A stretch of 64,000 bases of DNA from Dermanyssus gallinae (GCA_003439945.1 QVRM01000429.1:310001-374000), one strand, 5' to 3'; shown: positions 22,158 through 38,698, numbered from the stretch's first letter. Numbers and translations are program-made. The notes: generated by a model from the sequence alone, not told the origin.

Positions 22158-24639
22158 AGCATTATGCTGATGGATAACGAAGCACCTTCCTAGTTAGCTA
22201 TTATCGACCTACCCAATATTCGCGATGCATAAACTGCAAGCGAAAATCATATGCATTAGGTTAGGAAAGTTAATAGAAGTGATCAAAATTGCTGGGGAAA
22301 TGCATACCCGGTTCATACTAAATAGACATACTCAAGGAAATGATATATTTATATTGGCATCGATAAAAATGATGGTACGCACCCAGCAAAGGAACCTGCT
22401 ACGCGTTTGCCTAGGCGCTACGCAAGCTTGTGTCAGAGTTAACTGACATTATCTTTTTTCGAACGTTTATTTTAGAATATTATAAACTGCCCGCACACGC
22501 ATTCTCTCAAATTATGTGTGGGAGATAGGAAGGTGGCTCTGACAAGCGGATAAAAGAAAACCTAAATGCTCTCCTAAAATTACATGCGCTGCTAAATCGG
22601 ATGACGCCATGCCGACGGAAAGGGAATTGCCAGGAGCGCGAAGATCAGGATAGACACGGTCCCTTGTATAACTCATCATCACTTAAAAGCTACGACGGTT
22701 CTTTCAATTACGTTACAACGACTCAGCTTGCAAACATAAATAACGGTACAAGCAAGATATAAAGCACACGAGGGTAAAAGTAATGAAAAAGCGTGAATAA
22801 ATCAAAAAGTAAGATCCTGTCTGCTTGAAATTAATCTGAAAAACCAAGCTAGAAAATGCAGAAAGCTACATTGAATGCGGCAGTATAGGATATATCCACC
22901 TAGATTTTTGGTAGAAGATAGCTTCACTTCCAAATTTTTTGGGAAGGTTCAATATAGGCTAATGCACGATCGGCGTTTAGCAACCGACAACACTTAGTGT
23001 GGGACTGACCCACTCAAAAACTGAATTCGATCCACACCCCAGGTTCGGAACTGCATGTGGGCATTCTTCGAGGCCGTGAGAGTGAAATCTCATGCGTTAC
23101 CGGCTCACATGCTTAACCTACACCTTAACTTCACCCTATAAGCTGCCTCATCCTTCTAAATAACATTGCAAATAAGAGCACAGCAAAGTCAACTTACTTG
23201 TCTTGCCTGTACACGAACACCGGGGTACGCGCCTAGTTATCAGCATTCCGTCTAACATGTTCTATTTCTACATGTGAGTAGGCAGAATGTCAGAAAGGGC
23301 TTCCTCAGGAGATACGAGTATGTATGTACATATTCCTTAAGCAACTTAGCTGACAAATGTCAAGACTCGTTGGTTATTCTAAATCAAGATTGACGAACAC
23401 AATTCGAGGCAACCTGCCAACGCTATAACACCAAACATGTACGTCAAATTCTTAAGGATATAATGTCAACCCTCAGTTTGTCGTCAAACGTCTTAATTTG
23501 TTGTTATGAGTGCAGTGTCTATCCGGCGCGAGTGCGAAAAGTAAGATTGCGAAAGAGATTTAGGTATACTGTACTTTTAGGCAGCTTAACTAAGCCTGTC
23601 TTAAAAAAATAGATTTAGAGCACGAGTCTACTTGGGCGCAATGCCTGCCGGACGATTGGTTGACGTGACACTATATGCGTAAACAAAATGCTTATATTTA
23701 CTATAAAGCTTCTACAAAACTGACTGACCGAAGAGTTTCACGTTGTTGGTTTGGCAGAACAAAATGCTTGATCGATCAATCACCGTCTAGAATATAGGCA
23801 AGTATCGGCTTCCCTGTCATTTCTTCGCCCAACCTGGACGCGAATTGTGGCTCTCCCTCTTCGTTTTCTTCGTCGCTGTCGGTGACATGAGGACATGACA
23901 GGCGGCACAGGGGTTGAGCAACAGGCTATCTATGTATTTGAGGAGATGACGCGTCCCATAGACCAGCTGGATTGACTGCTGGACTGAATCGAGCTACGAC
24001 GAAAGGCATCCCTGACGAGAGAAGGGCTAACCATAGCTTAGAGCTTGTCGCACAGTCACGGCTCGAGGTCACATGCCTAGACACAAATGGTCACTTCAGT
24101 GTCACGGGTGGAAGAAGCTGCTCCTAATGATAAGTGCTATTCAAGTAAGCATCGTTATAACATGACTCTAACCTGTTTCAATACCATTTTCTATCTAGTC
24201 ATCTATTTATGTTGTTATTGTTGCTAATATCCTTGCTTTTAATGATTACTACCACTGCTAAGATGGTAAGTGCTACATGTGTTAAAACTATTATATTAGA
24301 TATTTTAATTTCTAATTAAATTCGTTTTTAGATCGAATATTGGAAATATTATATAGATAAAACGACATAGTCCGTACTACTATAAAACTAAGGATGGATT
24401 CCGGTGTTCAATGCGCCGGAGAGCGGACGTGTTCTACATCTGCTCCCGTTGATGTGATGCATTTATCTAGTTAAAGTAAGACATTGCAAAGAAACTTGCT
24501 ACAGTGACAGTGCAAACTGAGAGGCTTCGAGTTAAGTGCAAAACACACTTAAAAGTGCACCAGTTAGTGCTGTCGGGGTTTCCACTCCGATTGGCCTAAC
24601 AGGCGGTAGTGTGCGATCTACAACGTCATCGTAGAAGGT
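22158..24639. other. About 2.5 kb without a supported gene
   Basis: AT-rich intergenic-type DNA with a copy of repeat family C. Open frames are shorter than 75 codons and lack motifs. Confidence 0.5.
22998..23095. repeat. Dispersed repeat family C, copy 2
   Basis: Partner of 14822-14940 in the same orientation, with the blocks ACCCACTCAAAAACTG, TCCACACCCCAGG, TTCGGAACTGC and CATGCG in the same order. Confidence 0.4.
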
Positions 24640-24689
24640 GTTTGTTTATGTTTTGCGCTGCTTCGCTACCTTAGCGTGAAGCAACGGCG

Positions 24690-24775
24690 TAACGTCAGCT
24701 GACTTCGTGGGCGAAGCGAGAAGACGCCGACTTTCAGCTAGAAGTCCTGGGTTCAACGCGAGATTGTGTCAGACA
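24690..24775 (+). repeat. tRNA-like SINE fragment (family D, copy 1)
   Basis: A degraded B-box context (CCTGGGTTCAACGCGAG) is followed by GTGTCAGACATTTTTA. The same order of B-box, GTGTC and ATTTTTA occurs at 44936-45005. It lies just upstream of the LINE ORF1 at 24853 and could be part of that LINE's leader instead. Confidence 0.35.
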
Positions 24776-24852
24776 TTTTTAATTAAAAAGTTTTAATATT
24801 CTTATTCGTTTATAATTGAGAAATTTTAATAGCGTGTCGTTGTATACGACAA

Positions 24853-26286
24853 CATGCCAACGGACCCCGAAGAGCAACCTCCCCCCCCTAGTCTAGATAT
24901 AAATAGACTTCGAAGCGCCATTAACACCGACGACAACCGAGGTGCTAATGATGTTGAATGACCTTGACAATGGACTCAGTTTTCATTGCGAAGAATGACT
25001 ATGTTCCGGGTGCAAAGCGGAGGAAAAACTCGAGCCACGGTGATAGTGAAGATGACCATGGATTCCTTACGATCCAGAAGAAATCAACTCGTCGGATTGC
25101 TTCGCGCGAACAGAAGCAGATGGAAAACCTGAAAGAGCGCATTCAAGCTGGCTCAATGGGCACATTCAAGGTGATTATACGGAAGACACAAACAAATAAA
25201 GAAGAAAAGGCTAAATTTGCAGAGCGATCTTTATTGAAGATGTTCAAGCTTATTCATGAGATGTTTCTCTCATGCAGAATTTCTGGTGGTCGTGAAGGCA
25301 TTGTGGTGTGGGCCCTAACTATTGACACTGCCAAGCAAATACTCGCGGTGTCAATAATAGGCGATATATCGGTGACGGCTACATGCACATCGATTTTGAG
25401 ATTCCGTGCACGCATCCACGGTGTATCCACGATTTCGAAAAAAGCGAAATTATTTCGGAACTGTCTGCATATGGTGTAATTCAAGTTCGTCGTTTATACA
25501 CTAGCGAACGAGGCACAAAGGAGCCGCTGACAAAGGTAGTTCTAACTTTCGATCAGTAGCCACCCACTTCGCTATTTTTAGGGTACAAGGCCCACAACGT
25601 GGTCCTGGAAGCGGACCAGCCAATTTTATGTTTTAAGTGCCTACGCACGGGTCATATAGCAAGTAACTGTACGTTGTAACGGGCATGCCGTAAATGCGGA
25701 GGAGCAGATCACTTGGCGGCTGAGTGCACCAATGCCCCCAGGTGTGTGAACTGCAAAGGAGCTCGCGCAGCAGGATCATCTAATTGTCCGAGACTATTCT
25801 ACCGGAGGGAACGTAATCGCATCTTACTAGAAGCTCGAACTCTTCAACAGGTAAGGATGGTATATCCTACAGCCATCATTGGAGACGAGCTGGAGATGCC
25901 GAAAATAATTTCTCAGGTGGCTGCAGCCACAGAAGCCGTGACGCCAGGCCCAAGTTACGCCTCAGTTGTCAGAGGTATCTCGTCAACAGCTGACGACGAA
26001 CGCCTCAATTAATTCTCCCGAAGCCTGCGTTTCCTCCACGCAAAGTTGCTAAGAAGTCAAGTCAGTATGTGAGAAATTATGGCCGTCCACGCGTTCGGCG
26101 TTACCGAGGACTTGCTCGCAAGTCGAGCCGCAAATCTACTCAGACGGCTAAAGCTACTCTTGGAAATTTGGGCTCAGTTGCAGATGCATTATAGACTGTT
26201 AGCCCTGATTTGGCAGAATCTATCAAGGCGGTGACAGAGGCTCTACAGCCCCGGTTAGCCCTGCTATCACTAGCGAAAAAACTTAG
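24853..26286 (+). pseudogene. LINE ORF1 (Gag-like, CCHC zinc knuckles), decayed
   Basis: Remnant of a Gag-like RNA-binding protein of the Jockey/I type. Starting from the ATG at 24853 the frame runs 36 codons, then frameshifts. A basic N-terminal region (KRRKNSSHGDSEDD) and an RRM-like middle (FKVIIRKTQTNKEE, later EIISELSAYGVIQVRRLY) precede zinc knuckles at about 25630-25760: CFKCLRTGHIASNC, CRKCGGADHLAAEC and a third CVNCKG half. A basic C-terminus follows (RVRRYRGLARKSSRKS). At least three frameshifts and two stops disable it. Its last readable frame ends with TAG at 26284-26286, one codon before the ATG of the next ORF, which suggests ORF1 and ORF2 of one element. Confidence 0.7.
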
Positions 26287-26289
26287 AAA

Positions 26290-29193
26290 ATGCTCATATT
26301 GTCAGATAATACTTTATCTTCGCAAGATCGCGCAGTTCCCTCGACTTCAACAGCGAGCTATAAATCTGACTGCCCCATATGTCGAAAGACGTTTACTTCA
26401 AGGGGCTTGCTGAGACACATACATTCTATGCATCCAGGATCGAAAGCCCAAAGACAGCCTGCAACAGATGACACGCGTGCACAACTTTTACATATGACAT
26501 CTCACATTCAGTTCGTTTTTAAACATGTAAAGATGATACGTATAATACCCACAACAACAAGAATGATTGTGCTGGAATGCCTAGTAAAAGTCTTAAACGA
26601 TGTAGTGACTTACAATAATAATTCGGCATGGTTGTTTCTGCTATCGTTTGGCCCTGTTATACTTCGCCTTCCAAACATCAAGAATGAGTCGCGTTCGCTG
26701 GCAGACATTATACGCTCAAGCCTTAGAGACTTTGAGAATGGTCTTAGACTCGAGGGAGTGGCCTGTCGAGTCGGCCACCAGAGGCACTGGAAAATTGGCA
26801 CCTCTGAGGAAGACTTGAAAAGAAGAGTGATTGCAAAGCTAACCGATGGTGATGTGTCGGGCGCTGCAAGACTCATAAGCTCGTGCGACACATTCGGTGT
26901 CGAGTCCGACCATGTGAAGGCTCTACGTGACAAGCATCCCTGCGCACCAACGGACTTGAGGTGGACTGATCCCCCTGTCGAAGCTTCCTCTACGGAAAGC
27001 TTTCACGTGTCAACAGAAGATATACACCCCGCAGTAGAAAGCTTTTCTAGAAGCTCCGCTGCAGGCCTTGAATTCATTCGACCAAGATTCTTCTTCAAGA
27101 TTTACTTTCTCGAGCAATGGGTAAACGAGCAGAGGTTTTGGCTGACGCACTAGCCAAGCTCATTGCAATTTTACTACGCGGAGAGCCGCCAACAGAACTC
27201 TTGCTGATCATATTTGGAGCGAGGCTATTTGCATTGAAAAAGAAGAATGGCACAACCCGCCCTATCGCATGCTCATCTACACTCCGTAGGATAGCAGCGA
27301 AGATTGCCTGCTGCAAGAATGCGTCGCAAATTAAAGAAGCAATAGGTGAACACCAACTCGGCTTTGCTACTAGAAGCGGAACGGAAGTTGCGATCCATAC
27401 CCCACGAGCTTATCTTCAATCTAGGTCAGAAGACATAATCATGGTCAAACTAGAGTTTAAAAATGCCTTCAACAGCGTTCGACGTGACCATCTTCTAAGG
27501 GCTGTTGTCTCACACGCGCCTAACCTGTACCATTATATTATGCAGGCATACAGAAATCCAACTCAACAGCTGTTGGTGGACCACGTCATACTCTCACAGT
27601 CGGGCCTGCAGCAGGGCGACCCATTAGGCCCTCCACTATTTTGTCTTGCCATCAAGCAGCTGATAGGCTTACTCGAGTCCCCGTTTAATGTATGGTACTT
27701 GGATGATGGTGTGTTAGCTGGTGACCCTGTAACGGTAGCCCGTGATATTTAGAAGATACTATATTTCGCAACAAAGAGCGGGTTGTGACTTAATCCACAA
27801 AAATGCGAACTCTTCGTGTCGGGATCAGCAATATCCGACTCCTCGGTCAGACTTATAACCGACCTTCTTCCAGACTGTATCAGAACAAACAAGACCAACC
27901 TTACCTTATTAGGCGTGCCACTTCTTGACGACGGGAAAAAGGAACAGTTATCTGGTTGGGTGGATAAGTTAAAATCGTCCTCAAGTCGCTTGGGCCTCTT
28001 GGCTGCACACAGGGGATTGTTCTTATTAAGGTTCTGTTTCTCGACAGCACAGGTAAACCACCTGCTCCGTGGGATTGACTTAACACAAGACATAAATCTC
28101 TTAGAACAATTGAACACCCACACGTTGAACTCCCTGTCTTCTTTACTTAACCTAACTTTACCAGAATCAGCTTGCAGGCAAGCCCTTCTGCCCGTGGCAA
28201 AAGGAGGCCTAGGCATTTCAGACGCTGCCTTGGTCGCAGGTCCCGCGGTGGTTGCCTCAATGTCTCGTGCTTCTCAAAAGGCGTTAAGGATACTAGATTC
28301 CCCAGCTGTCGAACGCTTACGTACTAGAAAATTCCAAGGAATGTCTCTTAGCACGCACTGGAACAGCCTCTCCGGAGAATCCGATTTCCCGTGCAAGCTG
28401 GACCGCGCCGTTCGAGGATATGCAACTAGCCAATCTCCTCAATTCAGCACAAGACGAGGTGAACAAAGCACGGCTTCAAGCAGTTTCATCTAGTGGTGGT
28501 GGTGCATGGCTCAATGTTCTGCCGAGTGCTCCCGTTGGAACTCTCTTAGAGGACCACGTCGTTAGGATCTGTGCCCGTCTTCGCCTTGGGATCCCTCTAT
28601 TCGAAGAACGTGAATGCAGCTGTGGCGAGAAGGTCTCACCCCTAGGGCACCATGGCTTATCTTGCATCCGCAGCTTAGGTCGTAGGACGAGACACGCTGC
28701 TTTGAATGATACCCTAGCCCGTGCGCTAAGGTCCTCTGGCTACCCGTGTGTTCTCGAACCCGCAGGTTTGTATACAGACGACTCCCGTCGACCTGATGGG
28801 ATGACCCTAACAGCCTTTGAGAGTGGCAAGACACTCGTCTGGGATGCTACCGTGACTGACTCTTTAGCACCTTCAATGGTCAGTTACGGCGCTACCCAGG
28901 CTGGTTGTGCTGTTTCGCAGGCGGAAAGAAACAAGCGTCGGAAGTATGCGTCTATCGGAGACTCTATGGATTTTCGACCTTTTGCTTTTGAGACCTTAGG
29001 GGGCCCAGGTAAAATTACTGAGGGAGTTATTACTAAGATATACAAGTGACTAAGATTGGCCACCGGGGACCTTCGCGCTGGTGAATTTTTCCGACAAAGG
29101 CTGTCATTGGATATGCAACGTGCTAACGCCACGGCGGTGCTTGGTACCTTGTCCAGGTGGTCGTCACCAGGCCTGGACCTAGGGCTGGTGTAG
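26290..29193 (+). pseudogene. LINE ORF2: C2H2 finger, RT, restriction-like endonuclease, decayed
   Basis: Decayed polyprotein of about 960 codons. N-terminal C2H2 finger near 26370 (CPICRKTFTSRGLLRHIHSMH). A conserved GSAAG-like motif near 27050 (SFSRSSAAGLEFIRP) precedes the RT. The RT frame from 27117 has KKKNGTTRPIACSSTLRRIAA, KLEFKNAFNSVRRD (first Asp mutated to Glu), GLQQGDPLGPPLFCL and an active site of the rare form WYLDDG. The C-terminal part from 28420 has a C-x-C...H...C knuckle (CSCGEKVSPLGHHGLSC) and a PD-(D/E)XK-type nuclease (RRPDGMTL, LVWDATVTD, AERNKRRKY). The tail QRLSLDMQRANATAVLGTL lies past a stop at 29047-29049. Defects: frameshifts near 27100, 28440 and 29048, and stops at 27750 and about 27787. 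No apurinic-type endonuclease domain is seen. Confidence 0.8.
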
Positions 29194-29344
29194 TTTGTCG
29201 TCACGTTCGCTGGGGGACCATTGCTTACACCCCGTTATGAGTTAAATAAAATTTTGTCATCATCGTCCAACTAAGGATATTAAGGAAATATGCTTAATTT
29301 AATATTTATTTATTTGTTCTGCCAAACATGGCATAAAACTGCCT

Positions 29345-32431
<3,087 letters not shown>

Positions 32432-32580
32432 TTTTCGGGCTAACCCTCAGCCAAAATTTGACGTCCACGGGACTGCGTTCGCATTGCGTTGTGCTTTCGG
32501 GGCTCCAACCCGTGTTGCACCTATGTGTCTCCTCCGGTCGCGAGGCGCACGCAAATGCACCCACCACGCCATCACCGGGC
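32432..32580 (-). repeat. SINE family A copy 3, internally deleted
   Basis: Minus-strand copy with the head (GCCCGGTGATGGCGTGGTGG, then GCGCCTCGCGACCGGAGG) and the 3' tail (GACGTCAAATTTTGGCTGAG). It lacks the TTTGTATTTATGGGG middle segment present in copies 2 and 4. The B-box is degraded. Confidence 0.8.
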
Positions 32581-35500
32581 TGGACTACTAGGCCCACACC
32601 TAAATATGCCACATTTTCTGTCCGCTCTTACAAAGCAGTACGTACCAGGTTGTCCGCCGTTTGAGCCAAACGTTGCCGCTGCACGAAAAGGGTGTTGTTT
32701 CACCGATATCGAAAAAAGGTCACGTCGTGTATTGGCTTGCCGGTCGCCGGTAGATTCGATAAAGACCGTGCTAAGATAATTGAAAAGTCACACTTCTTGT
32801 TTAGCAATCTATTCCATATTAGCCAGTAAAAACAGCCACCGCGACGAAAGTAGAAATCCAGATATGCCCATGACGGTACCTCCCCAACATCGTGCGTAGG
32901 TATCTCACGCGCTGCAGGGCTGCAGACGGTGCCTAACTCACAAATACCAGGCTGGCGATCTATGCCGTGCTAGTACGAAGTCGAAGAATTTTATAGAGCT
33001 TTAATAGGCTCTAAAATACCACATCTACCAGTTACGGGGTGGCATTTCATTTACGTTCAGCCTAACATGTTTGAACATTAAGATAGTAATTTCATTTTCT
33101 ACTAAAATGGAACACAAACACGTCACTATTGGATCGCAACGGAGAGTTTGTATTGAATGTGCATACATATATCTGATATTAGCATACACAGCATGGAAGC
33201 GTATTTAGATCTAACTATAGCATTTATATCAAAGAATTTAATTTTGTGATATACCAGCTTTTAATTATCGAAGCTGTTATCTCGAATAATTCGCATAACC
33301 TGTAATGAATGTTGTACGAGAGGCTCTACTTTCTTGTGTTTATTTTTCACGTGTTGTTTTGACTTGGCAAATATCCTATACTGTTTTGAACTTGCATTTG
33401 TGCGTTTTATAAAGCCACTAATGTACTCAAGTATATCTATAAACAGGTGCTTTCGACGCCCGCGTATCATAGCGACAGAACAATGATCCCATATGATCAG
33501 GTGCTTTTCCTCTGTTGGCCTACTAGCTAAACGACTGGCCTCCAGAACATGTGTTTACTCGGCCCCTTGCTTACCCATTTGTTTTAATATGTTCATAATA
33601 TCTATTTATAGCCATGTCGTTCTTTTGGCGAGCTTAAAGATAACTTCTGATAATGTGCTCGGCGGCCTGTCGCAACGCAAATGCCCCAGAAGGAAACGGA
33701 GATTGCGTTCATGCCAACAACACAAAAGAGACAGACATCTTCTTAATCTGCCACCGCGTGGAGACTAGTGGAGCGTCAACGATACTGTTACGGTTAGGGG
33801 AAACCCGAAGTTGGTTATTTTAAGCGCGGCACATAGGCTGAGTGTAACAGCTGTACGTTTGTTGAAGCTCCGACGGATCTGTTTGGTTGTTCGGCGGCGC
33901 GGGCATGAGGTTGTTGTGAAACGGCCAGCGGCGACAGTGATGATGGCGACGACTAGAAGAGGCCTACGAAAGACGTAGTGAAGCACCACGCTGAGGTCTC
34001 TGTATGTCTACCGGGCGCAGTGACGCATGAAGACGTCGACTCTGCGCACGCATGTATGTGGCCATTGGCAAAGCCGAACAATGCCCCTCCAAGGACACGA
34101 GCTAAAAACAAATCGGCGCAAATTCAAACAGTAGCATCAGTGATAGCACTAGTATTAGGTAGGCAAAGTAGCGTAGTTAGAGACAAAAGTCTTTCGTCAG
34201 TTTTCACTTTGTCGTCCAATCCCCTCAAAGGTACGGATCGGCGTAGCGGGTGCAGCGGCCCGAGTTCGTGGCTCGGGGTGAAAGAGCCTGCGTTTGCGAC
34301 AACCCACGTCAGACAGTGGACAAGAAGACTTAGCAGAAAAGCCCAGGCTTCACCGAGAAGGTAAAACGGAATAACGCGAGCGAACGAGCCAGCGAGAAAG
34401 AGAACGTGGGAGAACGAAACTGAAGGACTGAATGGAGGTGAGAGTCTTCATGCTTACCCATCTAGAATTGAACATATTTTTGCGGAGGCTGTGTATAATT
34501 CCAGACTATCCTCTGTTCCCAACGATTTTGGACTTACCGCAAGGCACATCCTCAATGCACCGAGGAATGCCGAAAATGTTGAGATATCTATTGCTTTCCC
34601 TGCAATCATTGTGGCAGCGCAGTGGCCGATGACTTTCAGCTGCATGATTTATAATCTAATCTCAATGATCATCACCCAAAGAAAATTTGATTGTCAACCG
34701 GCGATACCCTGATAGATAACAACCACAACTAACGGACTAGCCCCTAGACCACGCCACCACGCAATATTTACTTTTCTAGCGAAGACGCAAGCAGTAGAAA
34801 TGGCTTTTAAACATCTCCAACTGTAAACAAACTGAGTTTAACCAGAATGCTTGGCCTGGTCGGCTACCAGGTTGACAGAGAGAGAGGCGGATTTAAATAT
34901 CTGTCGTTTTGAATGAGCGACAACCGGCAGCCGCGATATGGCGAACTCTCGACGCTCCCATTCCGCAAGAAACACGTAGGCCGATAACTGCAAGGAGAAT
35001 AAAAATAAAGTGTTCTGAATAATATCGGATGGTCATATTAGCGGTTAACTAATTGATTGACAGAATCAAAACTTGAATGGATTTTTACTGCTAAACGCTT
35101 TTCAAACGCATTTCTTTGTCCGTACGGTTATTTCACAGCACCTTACAAAAGGCCTTCTGTCTTATTGCCGGTGGAAGGAAGAGAGGGGGGGGAAGACTTT
35201 TAAAGCATCGAAACAAAAAGATAAACTTTTCACACGTTAGTTATTCACATTTCCCTGTAACCATAACATTAAATAATAAATTAAGTCTCTTTTTCACACG
35301 TGAGCAGTATTCAGCTGCTAAACGCAATATTTTATTCCGAAAGGGGTTTTCATTGAATCCCAGACTGGCTAAAGAAATGAAGGCAGCTTTGAAAAAGCCC
35401 TTCAATTCGTATAGAGTGAAACCGGCTACGTTGGCTAGGTTGAATTCATGAGCTATTGGCAGTCCTTGGAACACTTTGGCTGAGCGCCGACCCGTACAAA

Positions 35501-38015
35501 CTACCGCTGACGCGTCGTCCCATACCTGCACCCACATCCGGGAACCACACAAGATGTAGTTCATTCGAGCAAAGAAATTGCCGTAAGTATACCACAATGG
35601 AGTACGTACGCCTCAGTAAATATGCAGCGTCTGTAGCCAGGATACCACCTTTAAACAGAGCGACGTAGGGTTCTGAGCCAGTTGCGAACAGCAGGTCATT
35701 GAAGAGCAATCGATTGCGTCTTAAATATACTAAATTCGATGTCCAATCATATTAAACATATTCATGGTAATATTACAATGCTGGTCAAAGATCAAAATTC
35801 GTGTTTATACTACAAAAGCCGCAATAATGATTCTTTTATACTTTCCTTTTTGGTAACACTTTGTGGATTCCACCACAAGGCAGATCCAAAAGGTTATCTG
35901 ACTGACAAGCGTGAACGATTGCAATATCTATACTACTACGAAGTCCTACATTAATAAGAAACGCCAGGATGGCATTGCTGTATACAGAGCAGCGTTCATT
36001 TGTTAACAGACAGGCTTAAACGCTAGGTCAATTGCATATGAAGCTCACATTCGACTGATAAAGCAATTAAGAAAGTTTTCGCAAGATGCAAAGTGATTAC
36101 TTTTTTGCACTGTTTATGCTAATTGTACGGTGGATTTGTTACAATCAAAATGCAAAGGTGCGTCTCAGAATGGACTAAATTTTGCAGCACCTGTCGTTGA
36201 CACATAAGTCAAAAAGTATACCACATGCACACATGGTTTGCGAAGGCGCTTTCAGACGCCATCTATCGTCGCAGTATAATTGAGAGTGACCGTCTTGAGT
36301 ATACAAGCTCGCTGAATTGATAACTCTATGCAATTGAGTAATTAGCTCACTTTGAGAACAACAGGTTAGTAAATGAGTGTTAGCTATTTTAGCAAACAAA
36401 ATTCGTGCACGTAAAAGCAACAATAAAAAATATCAAACGCCAAAAGGAACACGCGTACCTCAAGAGGTATCTGCAATCTATTGCAGTATATGCATGCACC
36501 AGAAAATAGCTAAAGTTCTGCTCTAAACTCGTGCAACGAATTTTATAGGAATACTTTCCGGCAAAACCAACACGATTTGGCATGGGTGCATAAACTCTGC
36601 CGCAATTGTCCGGTAACTCCGTCCGGGACTCCCCCGAAACTGCATATTAAGCAAATATTGTAGAAAGCCAGAGAAGGGATTCAGCCCTGTAAAGGACTGC
36701 CCAGGAAATTTGCTTCAGCTCGTCTTAGCCCTTTTGTGGAACTTCTCCAGCATTGTTCAAGAACGTAGCATTTTTATGTGGGCATTTTTTAACAAGAAAT
36801 ACTCGTTGCAGCATAAAATAACCAAGCACATAACTCAGATGCGCCACCAGCGTGTGTGTGTCGTGTTCTGCAATTGCGTCGCATATACACTTCGGACATG
36901 TTCGCACAATAAAAATATATCCGTATATTCGGGACTGAGCACACCAGAAGCCAGATAAGACTTCAACAAAGTTCTAGAAGTTTCTTAGACATTTTATTCG
37001 CTTTTATCTAAATATTTACCCATTAAGCTAGATGTTTAGATTTAAAGCAATGACTACCGACGCCTACTTAGTACCGAAGTTATAGAGGCACACATACAAA
37101 TTCTTAGATACATGAAAGCGTATATTGCGTTGCTGTAATTGTAAATCTAGGGGTAAGACGCAGATGCATTAAATACACAAATAGACCAAAATTCTAAAAG
37201 CAAGCATTAATAAATTTCTAGGTTTTCTTTGCAGGTGTCAATTTATTAGTTTTATCTCCCAGACCGGGAAAATGCATGCGTTTACAAAAGGTGAATAATC
37301 TATATAGATGTGTGCATACGATATTGTTTACCAAATGGGAAGCCAATAATTGCAGTAATAAGTTTGACTGAGTATTATAATAATAAATTATAATTTAAAT
37401 TAAAAATTAAAAATTATGTTTTGTTAAAAAAGAGAATTAAAAATTAAGTTTTGAATTTATGTCTATTACTGGACCACCCGTCGGTAATAGAGTTTCTAGT
37501 CGAATCTCAGAGCTTTAGAGTTTAGGGGTACACGACTAAAAACAGAAATCAGCAGACCTTTTTCTGTATATATTCGGGCAATTCGACACTCGCTTGACGT
37601 GTTTCAAACAGTTCAGTCACGACTGAAGTCCTGTCCAAACAGTCAAAATTTGAACGAACTCGTCCAGATAGCAGCAAAAATAATAACATAAAACATTTCT
37701 TGTTTTTACAGTTTATAAAAGGAGTAGTCCGCATACAATTGAATCGGGTCGGAGTTTGCGCGATGCATTTACGTGATCTGAAAGTGCGGAGCCAATTTTA
37801 TTGAATCTTACAGCTCAATGAGGAGGTGGAGAAGTTGAGAGAAAACGGAAGGGTGGGGGTCAATTGTCTGTTGTCTTTTCCACAAATCTCTATTGGTCTG
37901 CTCGGGAAGAAAGCTTGTCGTTCGGCTAAACTTGGCCAGTTTCAAGGAAAGGTCCACCTTCTGAGTCTCTGATCTCATTGTGCAAAAAGACCCTGGCGGT
38001 GAAGACAGTAAAGAC
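32581..38015. other. About 5.4 kb without a supported gene
   Basis: Mostly AT-rich. A GC-richer, purine-rich segment at about 33890-34440 carries a 128-codon frame (33978-34364) without motifs and is followed by GGAGGTGAGAGT, a possible splice donor. It could be a promoter/first exon, but the evidence is weak. A frame of 111 codons at 35116-35451 is likewise unidentified. Confidence 0.4.
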
Positions 38016-38110
38016 GTCAACGACAACAACGATTACAACAACGACAACAACAACGACTACAACAATGACAACACCAACAATAACAACAACAACATTACCA
38101 CAAAAACACA
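38016..38110. repeat. Degenerate (AAC)n-rich tract
   Basis: Imperfect ACAACAACG/AACAACAAC repeats of about 95 bp. They produce a poly-valine artefact frame on the minus strand. Confidence 0.85.
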
Positions 38111-38698
38111 ATGACGACGGCAAATGTGCCCTTGCTGCCGGAACAGGCGCGTTTTAGTGCTGTAAAAAGGGCTGCCGCTTGAACTCGGTTTCACAACGCA
38201 AGCGCAGCAGTGTGTGTACGAAGCTTAGCCAATTTCAGCTACTGCTTCGTTGTACGCCGCTGTCTCGACGAGCTCGACGTCGTGGGGCCGAGCGGATCGG
38301 TTGAAGGTTGCCTGTGATACCGCCTGCTGGCTGGCTCCTGCCCCTACTTTCTGCCACTGCCCCGCTGTGACGACGTTTTTCCATCCGCAGGTACCCGCGT
38401 GACTGGGCAAACAGATCAACAGTAGACAGAAAAAAAACATTTATATGTGTTCTACGTTTTTCCTTCTTCCCTTTTTCCTGCTGCCTCTTCCCTTTCGGTT
38501 TCCCCTGTTCGTTCGTTTCGTTCTTTTCTGCTCTTTTCGCGGGTAGCAACGATACGCCGTTTTATGCGGCGCCTAACAATAGGCTATCATCTAGTTTTGC
38601 ATTAAAGCGGTCGCTCCACCCGAGGGACTTTGACAGTCAGCACACACATGTGTATTGTATGTTAGTAGAAATAAACACATATATATATATATAAATGT

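Larger units (their letters stand above)
24640..29262 (+). mobile_element. Two-ORF LINE with Gag-like ORF1 and RLE-type ORF2, inactive
   Basis: Contiguous retroelement-derived block: leader, ORF1 (24853-26286), ORF2 (26290-29193), and a short 3' UTR ending near 29262 with AATAAAATTTTGTCATCATC. Total about 4.5 kb. The two ORFs are one codon apart. A (TA)n tract starts about 80 bp past the end. The unity of the two ORFs is inferred from spacing; they could be two juxtaposed elements. Confidence 0.5.

Noticed and set aside
33978..34364. 128-codon plus-strand ORF as a host gene
   Set aside because: No recognisable motif and no supporting splice structure; kept only as a GC-rich region note.
38023..38123. 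Poly-valine membrane-like peptide on the minus strand
   Set aside because: Produced by the (AAC)n-rich tract.
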